From Neodontobutis hainanensis (taxonomy: Eukaryota > Chordata > Actinopteri > Gobiiformes > Odontobutidae), in contig JALDNG010000041.1 of assembly GCA_024349245.1 (NCBI GenBank), forward strand, positions 8,485,001 to 8,549,000: a DNA stretch of 64,000 nucleotides, given 5' to 3'. A program made the translations under genes and the position numbers. The notes under the pieces are model-generated. The model was given only the letters and a program-made list of their open reading frames with translations, made no database searches and was not told where the DNA came from. Within the stretch, counting starts at the first letter, position 1. Every line of letters starts with the position of its first letter. This document shows, piece by piece, positions 22,851 through 34,983 of the stretch.

Positions 22851-23010
22851 TAGGGCTGGGCGGGTCATTTGAACAGTAGACAGGTGTCTGTGCAGTTGTC
22901 ACCTCCGCTCTACCTCTTTCCCCTGCTCTGTGTGTGTCGCTGTGTCGTCACGTGACTCAGTGGCACTGAACAAGATGAGCGAGGGCTGTGTGTGGTTATT
23001 TTACTTTTAA
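22851..23010 (+). mobile_element. hAT 5' end, second copy of the leader at 5102
   Basis: Begins TAGGGCTGGGCGGG, close to the CAGGGNTGGGC ends of hAT elements. It then matches the copy at 5102-5226 through CACCTCCGCTCTACC, CCCCTGCTCTGTGTGTGTCG and GTCGTCACGTGACTCAGTGG. It stops just where the BED finger would start, keeping only a frame reading TGTGTGGTTATTTTACTTTT. The coding part is lost. Confidence 0.55.
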
Positions 23011-24178
23011 TAACTGGTGTTTGCTCCACCTCTTCACTTGGCTTTTATTTTAACAATGCTGGTATTTGACAGTTTAAGAGTATAACTGTAACACACTTAG
23101 AAACATACGGTTCTTAAACTGTGGCTGATTTATATTTTAGCAGTGTACGCTATCCTCCTAAAAATTTTTTTTGCATTGTCAGAACTCTTATTTTGATGAA
23201 ATTGCAAGGCCGCTGCTCGCAAGGTTAGCCAGCCAATTATAGGAAAATGTTAAGGTGCGCCTCCAACTCATTTCCATTTGTTATATAACACGGTCCATTT
23301 CACACGTCATCGGTCTTAAGTTCCAATGTTCTCTGCATATTTGTAAATAAAAGCACCACTCTCGGCCACTTGAAGCCATTATTGCCGTTGCGTGCCTACT
23401 TCAAGGCAAGTCTCCAAAGGTCACTCGGCTTTTGAGCTCTCCCTACCTCAGTGTCTGGCAGGTTTATTCTGCGACAAAGGGCCAAGGGGGAGTGCAGCAA
23501 GTTCTTAGTGTAAGCCAATTAGGGCTTGTTTATTTTTCTCAGTTGTCCAATAAACGTCCCTTTCTAGTTTTTAATGGCCTGGAAAGAGAGTGTGATTATA
23601 ATTCGGGCCAGTGGTGTGACCAAACGCAGAACAGAGCCACCTCCTTCACAGAGATGCTTCATCATCGAAAATAGCTTTGGGAACTGCATTGTTTAAGGAG
23701 GTTATGATAATAGAAATATTTATAACACCCTTCTGACCTCTGTGTGTAAGTGCAACAGCTACCAGGAGGATGGCACTACTCACCAATAACGCAACCAAAA
23801 CAAACATTAAACAACCATCCTTACATTATTTATTCATTATTCATTGGCTACTATCGAAATGCATTTAATTTTATACCAATGCTAAACACCACATAAAGTC
23901 TCAAGTTTGTTTGAGTTTTTGGTTAAAAAAATACAAAAAACACAACTACAGAAAGTGAAGTTGCAAATGTCAAAGTCTGGCTGGAGTGACCGTACTTACC
24001 GAAGCTCTAAGCACTCTCCACGCTCCACAGACGTGACAAAGAGTCACCTTCAAACCTACCTTGAAGATTGCTATTAATAAAACAATCAATAATTTAACAG
24101 TAGCCAAGTTTATTAACATTTGACATTACATCAAACACTCAGCTAACTCAGCTAGTACGGCTAGTCCAAAACCTTCAA
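23011..24178. other. unique DNA; 23280-23690 is a candidate noncoding element
   Basis: No repeat recognised. The block 23280-23690 is more complex than its flanks, with words such as TCCAATAAACGTCCCTTTCT and GTGATTATAATTCGGGCC, and an open frame at 23432-23674 without any domain. Confidence 0.35.
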
Positions 24179-24179
24179 C

Positions 24180-24374
24180 ATGGCGGACGCTGCTACAGAG
24201 AGGCAGATTATTTCTGCTCTCACTTCAGTTTTGAATAACCAGCAAAGTATAAAAACAGCTCTGGTGTCCGCTCTACTGCTGGCCATGCTAACCAACAGCG
24301 CTAACGTGGCTTTCTTGTTAAGAAACAGCAATGTGGTTTTGCCTTTTTTTGCTTCACATCCGGCCTTTCTCTGA
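24180..24374 (+). CDS. unrecognised 64-residue open frame
   Basis: Starts AACATGGCGGACGCTGC, a good initiation context, and reads MADAATERQIISALTSVL, then a helical, alanine/leucine-rich stretch and a stop. The first ~20 residues look like an amphipathic helix. No family was recognised. ATG-GCG-GAC starts followed by such helices occur at the N termini of some fish Harbinger-type transposon proteins, but that link is a guess. The reverse strand is also open (24161-24580), which lowers the weight of the frame. It lies just before a Tc1 relic. Confidence 0.25.
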   Translation: MADAATERQIISALTSVLNNQQSIKTALVSALLLAMLTNSANVAFLLRNSNVVLPFFASHPAFL

Positions 24375-24477
24375 TTGCTTAACATTCCACCCATAAACTC
24401 CACCCTTGAAATTAAATGCAAGCAACAGGGTACCAGACTAACTTCTTTGTATAGAGTAAGAAAAGAGTTAGTCACGG

Positions 24478-24924
24478 TTGGCCAGGCATGTTGGCACCAT
24501 ATTGGACCCTCCTTTTGACTTCTGAACTGCCTTAAATCTTTTTGGTATAGATTCAACAAGGTCTTTGAAACATTCATCAAAGATTTTGGTCAATATTGAC
24601 ATGATAACATCATGCAGTTGCTGCAGATGTAGCGACTGCACATCCATCATGCAAATTTGACCATTCTACCACATTCAAGAGGTGCTCTATTGGATTGAGG
24701 TCTGGTGACTGTGGAGGCCATTTGAGTAAAGTGAACTCATTGTTTTCTTCAAGAAACTAGTATGAGAGGATTTGAGCTTTGTGACATTCTTTGTGAAATT
24801 CAGCAAGTCGACTTAACAACATCTAGATTCCTAAACGAATTGAGTAGCTGCCATAGGATTGGCTGATTAGCAATTTGTGTTACCAAGCAATTGAACAGGT
24901 GTACCGAGTAAAGCGGCCGGTGAG
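24478..24924 (-). pseudogene. Tc1 family A transposon, internally deleted
   Basis: The minus-strand frame reads MDVQSLHLQQLHDVIMS, then DECFKDLVESIPKRFKAV and KSKGG, the C terminus of a Tc1 transposase. The stretch around 24680-24745 (CTCTATTGGATTGAGGTCTG, GGAGGCCATTTGAGTAAAGT) is antisense to the part with the last catalytic Glu. The sequence then jumps to the far terminal region (GATTGGCTGATTAGCAATTT) and ends in the terminal repeat GAGTAAAGCGGCCGGTGAG, the inverse of the end at 11621. Most of the gene, including the first catalytic Asp region, is deleted. Confidence 0.88.
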
Positions 24925-25027
24925 GTATGTTTGTTTTATGTGCGTTTCTTTTTCACAGAGTCATTGCTATTTAATTAACATTTTATACCAAGATAACATG
25001 AATTTAGCCCTGTGGACTAAAAAGTTA

Positions 25028-25263
25028 AATTCTCTCTTGTCTGTGAAGATTCTCAGTCATCCAGGTCATCTTGAAGAAAAGGTTAAAGCAAAAGCACCTG
25101 GACTCAAATTTCAAGGTGAAGATGTTTTATCTCTAATTCCAAAATTCCAAGACACTTTATCAATTCTGATCCACCTTGAAAACGGAGTCCAGATGCTATT
25201 GCTTTAACCTTTTCTTCAAGATGACCTGGATGACTGAGAACCTTCACAGACAAGAGAGAATTT
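25028..25263. mobile_element. foldback element with ~91-bp inverted arms
   Basis: The left arm 25028-25118 and right arm 25172-25263 are near-perfect reverse complements around a loop of about 53 bases. Shared words are TCATCCAGGTCATCTTGAAG and AAAAGGTTAAAGCA. The same right-arm end recurs at 7425-7481, so the element is dispersed. With no coding capacity it is either a MITE/foldback element or a remnant of a Penelope-like element, some of which end in inverted pieces with a hammerhead ribozyme. On the minus strand the loop edge reads GGAATTAGAGATAAAACATC, which could be a decayed ribozyme core; this is speculative. Confidence 0.8.
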
Positions 25264-25696
25264 TACTTTTACCAGTTTACCAGTTACATGGCCTAAACCC
25301 ACTTTAAACTTATTGATTGTTTCAAACTTAAGAACCTCGATGATGAGAGGATGAGAGGATGCCAATCAAACCAGTATGTTGCATGAAAAGAATGGTGCCA
25401 TATACTGTAATATACTTACCCTTTAACAACTCTTAAATAAAATAATTACAACCATAATGTTCTATTTGACAGTGGATTGGCTCTAGTGTCAATCTCTATT
25501 AGCAGCATCAAAGCTAAAGGTCTTTTTGCAAGGGGTGAAATCCAGCGTGAACTCTAATTATGTATTATTAGCCCAGAAACTGGTCTGTCTTATTGGCATC
25601 TTCACCAGTGGTCACTTATGCTATGTTTCAAACGGGTAAAGACCACTATCTAAGAAGTTGTCCCTTTAAAAGTAAAGGTATTTATGTACTCTTATC
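25264..25696. other. no feature recognised
   Basis: Unique sequence without coding or repeat signal. Confidence 0.4.
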
Positions 25697-25900
25697 TACA
25701 TTTACATTTATTCATTTAGCTGACGCTTTTATCCAAAGCGACTTACATTGTTCTACAGTAATTACCAGTGTTACAGCCACTGGAGGCAAGGTGGGTTAAG
25801 TGTCTTGCCCAAGGACACAACGACAGTATGAACTGTGGGGAGAGCAGGAATCGAACCGCCTACCTTCCTGTTGAAGGACGACCGCTCTACCCACTGAGAG
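25697..25900 (-). mobile_element. tRNA-headed SINE (S1, L2-tail type), nearly intact
   Basis: On the minus strand the head has TCTCAGTGGGTAGAGCGGTC and B box GGTTCGATTCCTG, the body has GTCCTTGGGCAAGACACTTA, and the tail has CTTTGGATAAAAGCGTCAGC plus TAAATGTAAATGTA. The tail words at 25722-25738 are identical to those of the L2-like LINE at 35018-35034. This is among the best kept S1 copies in the window. Confidence 0.92.
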
Positions 25901-26412
25901 ATAGAATCACTGTGGGCACTCATGTGGGGAGGGGGCAGTGGGAAGGCAGCGAGTGGTTATTTACTATCAAATCCACCATATTACATCTTTAATATCTGAA
26001 CTAGTTTTATTTTTTTATCCTACGTGGAGTGTTTGTCTTTCTAATGACGCACCCTTAGAGGTGATGCTTTACCGTCTCATTAGTGTTAACGCTGTGGTTG
26101 TTTTTCATCTGTGACATTTAAAAATGTCAATAGAATGCAATGCATGTAAAACCCGTGATAATTTTAGCTGATGATTGCCTCGCACTTCTCTGAAGTTATC
26201 TTTAGCTCAGCACTTCGCTCAGTAGTTTAGAAATTAGACCGATGTTAAACATGTTTTCCAAGCTATACACAGAAAAACAAAACTACATGGTCTGTGAGCT
26301 TAAGGCTGTTTTTTGTGGTTATAAAATGGATCTGTAGGCCATATTGGTTTCAAAATCAGTGCCTACACAAGGGTGCTTGGTAGATATTTTCTTGGTGCAT
26401 TAGGGGAAACTT
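25901..26412. other. no feature recognised
   Basis: Unique sequence; nothing recognised. Confidence 0.4.
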
Positions 26413-26466
26413 ATGAGGACTTCTTGCTGTGAGGCAGGAGTGCTAACCACTCCGCCACATGCACCC
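26413..26466 (-). mobile_element. V-SINE head fragment
   Basis: TTGCTGTGAGGCAGGAGTGC followed by TAACCACTCCGCCACATGCA is antisense to the tRNA-like head of the V-SINEs at 31624 and 39029. Only the head is present. Confidence 0.8.
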
Positions 26467-28893
<2,427 letters not shown>

Positions 28894-28974
28894 AAAAATT
28901 TAAGTCACAATGCAATGAGAGCATATTGTACGTCACACTACCTAGTTTTTAAATAATTTTTTGCAATTTCTCTC

Positions 28975-29665
28975 CATGAGGTATATAATGTCCTCCTTGA
29001 ACCGCCACCATATTGTGGTGGAGGCGTACCCAAATGATCCTAGGAGCTATGTGTTTCACCCCCCAAGGCCCCCAATGGCCCCCAACAGCTCCTAAACGGC
29101 CCAATCTTTGGACACGGAAACCGGCTTTAGGGACGTGAAACGTCACCTTGCTGGTGGGGAAGGACCCTGAGCTTGAAGGATGAGATGTACCGACTAGAGA
29201 TAGTTGGGTTCACATCCACGCACAGCTTGGTATCTGGAACCACGCTCCTCGAGAGAGGCTGGACTCTCCACTACTCTGGACTTGTGAGAGGTGGTGGGCT
29301 GGTCTGGGTTTGCTTATTGCCCCCCAGCTTAGCCGAAATGTGCACTGCAGAGGCAAAAGAAACTCGGGCCTGGGAGGAGTTCAATGAGGCCATAGAGAAG
29401 GACTATTCGTCAGCTTTGAATAGATTCTGGTAAACCATCTGGCACCTCAGGAGGGGGAAGCAGTACCCTACAAACACTGTTTACAGTGGAGGTGGGAGAT
29501 TGTCGGACGGTGGAAGGAATACCTTGAAGATCTTCTCAATCCCACCATCCCGTCTTCCACTGAAAAAGCAGAGGCTGAGGGCTCAGGAGTGGACTCGTCC
29601 ACCACCCAAGCGGAAGTCACTGAGGTAGAAGCTCTTCAGGGGCAAAACACTCTAGGGGACATTAT
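28975..29665 (+). pseudogene. Rex3-type (RTE) LINE with an internal deletion
   Basis: The 5' leader (ATTGTGGTGGAGGCGTACCC, CCTAGGAGCTATGTG) leads to an ORF start reading RLEIVGFTSTHSLVSGTTLL and ERGWTLHYSGL, the N-terminal part of the APE endonuclease of Rex3-like elements. At about 29335 it jumps directly to EAKETRAWEEFNEAIEKDYS and NRFW, which normally lie far downstream, before the reverse transcriptase. A stop follows FW, then decayed RRGKQYP-like sequence, ending near 29665 before the polymerase domain. Most of the endonuclease is therefore missing and the copy is inactive. Confidence 0.85.
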
Positions 29666-31623
29666 AAATGTCCATCGTACGACAGCATGCAGGGCTATAC
29701 AAAGAGTCTCTCTGTCGCTCCAGTGCTGTGTGTGCCATTACATTCACCTGCCCTTACAAGAAGAAGGAACAATTAAGTATTTTTATTGAATTCAGGACTA
29801 ACCGGTTATTGTATTCTATATAGACATCTTTTGCTTGTTTGTGTTATTAATGAATTTAACTGTAAAAACATTTGTATATTTTGAATAAAACTCTAATAGC
29901 GTTCATATTTCACCTTTCTTCTCATAATAGTTTTCTGAATGCTCCCCCTCCGTCTGGGCACAGCAACAACAGGCCCTGTTTGGAGTTGATGCACTTGGTA
30001 TTAAATTCCATTTAAACATTAAGACCTGCTTATTTTATGCCCAGCTGGTGCACTCTACCCCTGGCATTAAGCCTTTTTTTTCTACAGTCTGCATAAAGTA
30101 TTTTAAAATGAGAGAGAACAAACTTAAGCATTTCACAGTGTTACTATAGAGAGAAGAAATTGATAGGAAATCAATGTGGGTACACAAAACAGAATATGCT
30201 GCGTATATGAGTGACAAAGACTCAGAACATCATTACATTTAAAAAGTACTAGTTTATTATTACTTCAGTCAAACGGAATCAAGAAAAACCAAATCAGTGC
30301 ACTGTTTCTTTTTCAATGTTAAAATGACCTTTACACAACCTTTCTTAGCTGACCCCATTTCTGCACCTCCTCCACATCTAAACTTGAGAACACTGGACCA
30401 AGGCAGAAAAAAGCATGGCAGTAGAGAGACTGAGTACTTTGTCAGATCGGCTAATTGAGTATTTGGCCCAAAGCAGGAGCCATTTATAAGACCCCTCCTC
30501 CCTCTAGGCCTGCCCAACTAGCTCCCATTCCTCTGCCCCTGTCCAGCTGTGTGCTGTTGTGACACAGGGCTTTGTCACCCCCCTGTTCCTGTGGAGCCCC
30601 CTGCTTCTTCCTCATCCATCACCGCAGAGTGATTCCTGGCTGTAAAGGGGAGGTGATAAAGATGCTCTCTGACTGAGTGTGGACACGGCAGGACGCCACA
30701 GGCTAAAGTGTCTGGATCAATCATGAGTCCTTATGGGTCAAAATGCCCTTTTGGTCTGAGACTCTAGCTCTGAGAGTGAGGACTTGTGAGAGTGAGAACA
30801 AAACAAGACATTCTCTTTACATTCTTTGATGAGTACAATACCCTTGGCTTTCTGTGTGCGCTTTGTGTGCCATAAACCACAGTGTTAATTCACCCATGTC
30901 ACCAATCTTGCTTAATACATAAGCATAAACAATGTAGAATAATGAAAGAATGAACTGTGAAAGAAGACCATAGCCATTGAAGTCAACAGACTGAGTTGAA
31001 GTATAGAGCCGAAAGTGGTTACTATATATTCAAATAAATAAAACATTTTTATGAAGCATGATCGTTAACTGTTGCTAACTATTGATGCTGCAGACAGGAA
31101 AGAATCAGACTAAAGAAACATTAAAGCATAGTAAACCAGTGTATAGTGTCTAAAGAAACAGCTTGAATAAAGATGACTGTCCTAAATATGATAATTTGTA
31201 CATACTGTTACCTATTAAGCTTTAATAGTACTTTTTTTCAGCAAGCAAAGGTCCTTCACTTCTGTATTTGAATAGGTGACTGATTAATTCCATTTCACAC
31301 ATAATTCTGAAACATATACAGTAATACAATACAATATTCTACCGTTTGTAGAACTATAGAAAAACATATCTACTTAGTTTTGTTTTTGGATGGCAAATCA
31401 TTGTAGCCTAGACTTTAAAGAGCCAAAGCACATTTTTGCAATAACTTCTTGTAACCAACTGATTCTGACCATACTGATTCTCTGTAAATTGACTTTCTTT
31501 ACTAACCTGTTTGTCAGAAGTAATAGAAGTACAATGTATATTATTAAATTTACTTTTTTTTCAAGCATTCAACATTTAAATGATAAATTATTATTACTCG
31601 TCACGAAGCCTATAGGTCGTATA
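29666..31623. other. no feature recognised
   Basis: Unique, AT-rich sequence. Short open frames at 30035 and 30269 on the minus strand and at 31390 on the plus strand have no domain; the last runs into the V-SINE. Confidence 0.4.
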
Positions 31624-32027
31624 GAGGAGCACGTGGCAGAGTGGTTAGCACTCCTGCCTTACAGCAAGAAGGTCGTGAGTTCAAAACCCGGCCGGCTCAA
31701 ACATTCTCGGCCGACTCCGGTCTTTCTGTGAGGAGTCTGCATGTCCTCCACGTGTTACCGTGGGTTCTCTCCGGGTACTCCGGCTTCCTCCCACTGACCA
31801 AAGACATGTATGTACAGGTTAATTGGCAACTCTAAAGTGTCCCTAGTGAATGAATGTGAGAGTGAATGGTTGTCTGTCAATGTTTGTCTCTAAATGTCAG
31901 CCCTGCGACTAACTGGCCACTGTCCAGGGTGTACCCCGCCTCAGGCCCAAAGCTGCTGGGATAGGCTCCAGTCACCCGTGACCCCTAATGGGACAAAGCG
32001 GTAGAAAATGAATGAATGAATGAATGA
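31599..32027 (+). mobile_element. V-SINE (DANA-related), complete, with 14-bp target duplication
   Basis: A tRNA-like head (GTGGCAGAGTGGTTAGCACT, B box near GAGTTCAAAACCC) is followed by the V-SINE central domain (TGTGAGGAGTCTGCATGTCC, GGGTACTCCGGCTTCCTCCC) and a tail of AGGCTCCAGTCACC plus (GAAT)n. AAATTATTATTACT at 31585-31598 and 32028-32041 forms a perfect target duplication. About 25 bases between the left duplication and the usual head start at 31624 are not SINE consensus. V-SINEs are noncoding and rely on a partner LINE. Confidence 0.93.
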
Positions 32028-32041
32028 AAATTATTATTACT

Positions 32042-32510
32042 AATCATATTTATAGATAAATACCAGAAACTGATTGGACATGGCTGAAGTGGGACTTATT
32101 TTCAGGATTTTTATGGGAGCACTTATTGACTCTTTCACTAAAGATATTTATTTTAATCAGTTTTATTCATAAAATAACACAAAGTAAGATAACGTATAAA
32201 GACTTTTTTTTTTTTTTTTTACAGAAATTAGCTTTGACATCATTGACACTACTATTCTTTACTTTCTTGTCAACTTTAGTTTGAAATGTGCATAATGTAT
32301 CCGTGAGGAGCCTACACAATCTGACCTGCTCCTACAACAACTCCACGGATGGCTGTATTTCACTGTGGTAATAAAGGGGCAGGTAAAGTTTATGCCCTCT
32401 TAAAAACTTTAATCAAAACAGATGTCATTTCCTGTATTCTGTGGCATTTTAGATGATGTTATAATGTTTTAGCTGGCCATTGTGAGTGGCCCCAACCATA
32501 CATATTTTAA
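32042..32510. other. no feature recognised
   Basis: Unique sequence with a T run at 32204-32220. Confidence 0.4.
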
Positions 32511-32574
32511 TTCATTCATTTTCTACCGCTTAGTCCCATTAGGGGTCACGGGTCACTGGAGCCTATCCCAGCAG

Positions 32575-32575
<1 letters not shown>
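32511..32575 (-). mobile_element. V-SINE 3' end fragment next to (TA)n
   Basis: TTCATTCATTTTCTACCGCT, then GTCACTGGAGCCTATCCCAG, matches the tail of the V-SINE at 39029 in the same orientation. It breaks off at CAGCT, where a (TA)18 tract begins. Confidence 0.9.

Positions 32576-32611
<36 letters not shown>
32576..32611. repeat. (TA)n microsatellite, 18 units
   Basis: Pure TA dinucleotides, followed by an impure ACACATACGTACATAT extension. Confidence 0.97.
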
Positions 32612-32617
<6 letters not shown>

Positions 32618-33600
32618 CGTACATATATGTCTGTTTCATAAAGTGATTTGAGATAAGTAAAAGACAGTTTAGCAGCAGCAGATACTGGAATTTTAGAACA
32701 ATAATAATATCTTACCAACCTTTGTATTTAACACTTTTGGAATAAAGACTTGTCTGAGCAGGCAACATCATTCCTTTCATTCTAATCCCATCTTTATCCT
32801 ATTCTGGCCAGCTCATCTGTGTTTGACATTCGAGACAGACACACTTTTCTTTATCCTAAACTGAGAATGACTACTATAAGGGTCACCGATATGTAATCAA
32901 AGAGAGTGTCCTAGAATCATAACAAGCGTGTCTGAACCGTCCGCATTTGAACAGCTGTGACTCCAGCAGTGCACTTGGCAGACTTCATTCCCACTTGACT
33001 CATTTACTCACAGTCTCTCTGAAGTATATGTTTGAAACAGAATGTACCTCACACAACCGAGGTTTGGGTTTGCACTCTTTCAAGCCAATTTTCTTTCACT
33101 GCTTAAAGTAATCACAAGGTTGAACACACTGTATAAGCATCACTTTAATCTGTCAAATAAACACGTTCTTTAGAAAACAACAGTATTTTATTATTTGGTT
33201 TCTCAAGCAAACTATAGGAACTATTCTTTTAAAGTCGTAGGATTAGAACAAAAAAAGTTACAGGACACCAGACAGAAGGCGAACAGTATATTTCATAAAG
33301 AGGCCTAATAATGTATGATTAGGCCTAATATTCTTAATTTCAGTGTCAGTTTAGGATGAGTTTGTTGTCAGTGATTATCATTTTGAAGTAAAAAAAAAAA
33401 TCACACTTAAACATACATTTATAAGAAACAGTAATATTTATTATATATTATTTATTAACCAAAATTAATAACCAGACAGCATTTGAATATGGAGTTTGAA
33501 TCAAGAATAAATAATAGACGAACATGCATGGACTGAAATAATAAAAATGTATCTATTGAAGGTGCGATATGAATTTACAGGATTAATTCAGAAAATTACG
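32612..33600. other. no feature recognised
   Basis: Unique sequence with no coding or repeat signal. Confidence 0.4.
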
Positions 33601-33835
33601 CAATTCATTTATTTATTTAACCTTTATAAAACCAGGATAGTCCCACTGAGATTACAAATTTTTTTTGCAGGGGAATCCTGGCCCCATGTGTGTTTGGGGG
33701 GGACTGTTGTACATGTTTTTGGTGGTAGGGGAAACCGGAGTACCCGGAGGAAACCTACGCAGACACAAGGAGAACATGCAAACAAACACAGGACCTTCTT
33801 GCTGTGAGGCAGGCGTGCTAACCACTCTGCCATAA
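33601..33835 (-). mobile_element. V-SINE with alternative tail (subfamily 2)
   Basis: The minus strand has the head (CAGAGTGGTTAGCACGCCTG), a shortened middle, the V domain (CTCCGGTTTCCCCTACCACC) and a tail antisense to 33605-33660 that ends in CCTGGTTTTATAAAGGTTAA. The same tail and order occur at 37189-37458 on the plus strand. This tail differs from the (GAAT)n tail of the copies at 31599, 39029 and 53929, so two V-SINE subfamilies with different LINE partners are present. About 40 bases of the head/middle are deleted in this copy. Confidence 0.88.
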
Positions 33836-34003
33836 ATAATAAATCTCTAATTTAATGCCAACTCTGGAGAACTGTGCCAATATTATTTAATTATCCTAAG
33901 TAAGTCTTTGGTGACTGTCAACAACAGATCTTGGAAGCGCTGTCTTTGCTGTTTTACATCTCCTTGTCTCCGGTGGCAGTGTCACTGATGTATGAACGTG
34001 TAA

Positions 34004-34485
34004 AGGCCCGTACACACCGGGACGAATATCGGCCCGCGTTATTCGCCAGTGTTTTTAGTGCGTTTTTTGTGTTCACACCCAAGCGATTTTTGCTGACGAT
34101 GAGCCGAGTGAACATGCAAATTCATTCCCTGACATTAGATGGCGCTTAATGTAAAACAGAAATACCCCGGTACACAAGGTGGCGCTGTGCAACTTTACAC
34201 TTCTGACACTCGCTTTTCACTCAGAAGAAAAGAGCAAGTATTTATTTATTTGTCATATAGTTCTTTGTGTTCCGACACCAACAAGACCAGCAGCTCTACA
34301 TTCATCTTGCCTAGCATCTTCTTCGTCTTATTTTTTCCCAGCAGTGTACACGCTACTTGGCGTATATCTTCTTCGCCGTTACGTGTGTGTACTCGGCAAG
34401 ACCGTTTTGTGTTTGAGCGCCCCCAAGTTGTGTTGTACTGTAACTTCAGAAGCTCCAGACACGTGAGCAAAAGCGCCAACCTCGT
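34004..34485. repeat. unclassified repeat, DNA-transposon-like end
   Basis: Begins AAAGGCCCGTACACACCGGG, a form common at the ends of nonautonomous DNA transposons of fish (PIF/Harbinger-like or hAT-like). The following GC-richer sequence differs from its surroundings and ends at a (TAA)n run near 34486-34508. No inverted partner end was found here. The family is uncertain. Confidence 0.45.
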
Positions 34486-34519
34486 AATAATAATAATAAT
34501 AATAATAACGTGCTCTTTC

Positions 34520-34776
34520 TCAGGTCTCAAAACGAGGGTTAAGACAGCTGCAGCTTATTCAGAACGCTGCTGCTCGGGTTCTAACTAACACCAGGAAGTA
34601 CAACCACATCAGTCCAGTTTTAAAATCTCTGCACTGGCTTCCAGTTGCTCAGAGAATAGACTTTAAAACATGTTATGTTTCTTAATCTAAAGCTTGTAAA
34701 TTGTCTTTTATTCCTGTAAAGCACTTTGAGTTAGACAGTGTATGAATTGTGCTATATAAATAAAATTGCCTTGCCT
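34520..34776 (+). pseudogene. L2/Rex-like LINE C-terminal fragment and 3' tail
   Basis: Decayed coding sequence gives LQLIQNAAARVLT-like and KSLHWLPVAQRIDFKT words (34543-34672), standard C-terminal motifs of L2/Rex ORF2. Coding sequence then jumps to a tail, TGCTATATAAATAAAATTGC at 34749-34768, typical of the same group. It differs in sequence from the L2-like element at 34984 and lies in the opposite orientation. Confidence 0.8.
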
Positions 34777-34983
34777 ATTTCTAGATATCAGAAAGGAACA
34801 AACAAAGTTGTAATAATGTAGGAGATTGCATGTTTACGTTATGATTTTGCCCACTGGGGTGTACGTCGTAAGGAAAAGCCACCCATTAGACATTCATAAG
34901 ACAGTTCATAAGACATGAACGAGAAGTATTTGCGCTTGTTTATTTGTTTAACTTTATGGCGGTCATTACTGATAATAAGTAAA

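Noticed and set aside
25697..25900. A tRNA gene on the minus strand
   Set aside because: The A and B boxes belong to a SINE head; the same head occurs in several copies with a LINE tail and does not fold as a complete tRNA with acceptor stem.
29173..29433. Novel 86-residue protein
   Set aside because: Both halves match Rex3 ORF regions joined by an internal deletion.
31624..31700. A tRNA gene on the plus strand
   Set aside because: It is the head of a V-SINE with a target duplication.
34139..34588. 149-codon open frame as a host gene
   Set aside because: It crosses an unclassified repeat, a (TAA)n run and the start of a LINE fragment in one frame without any domain.
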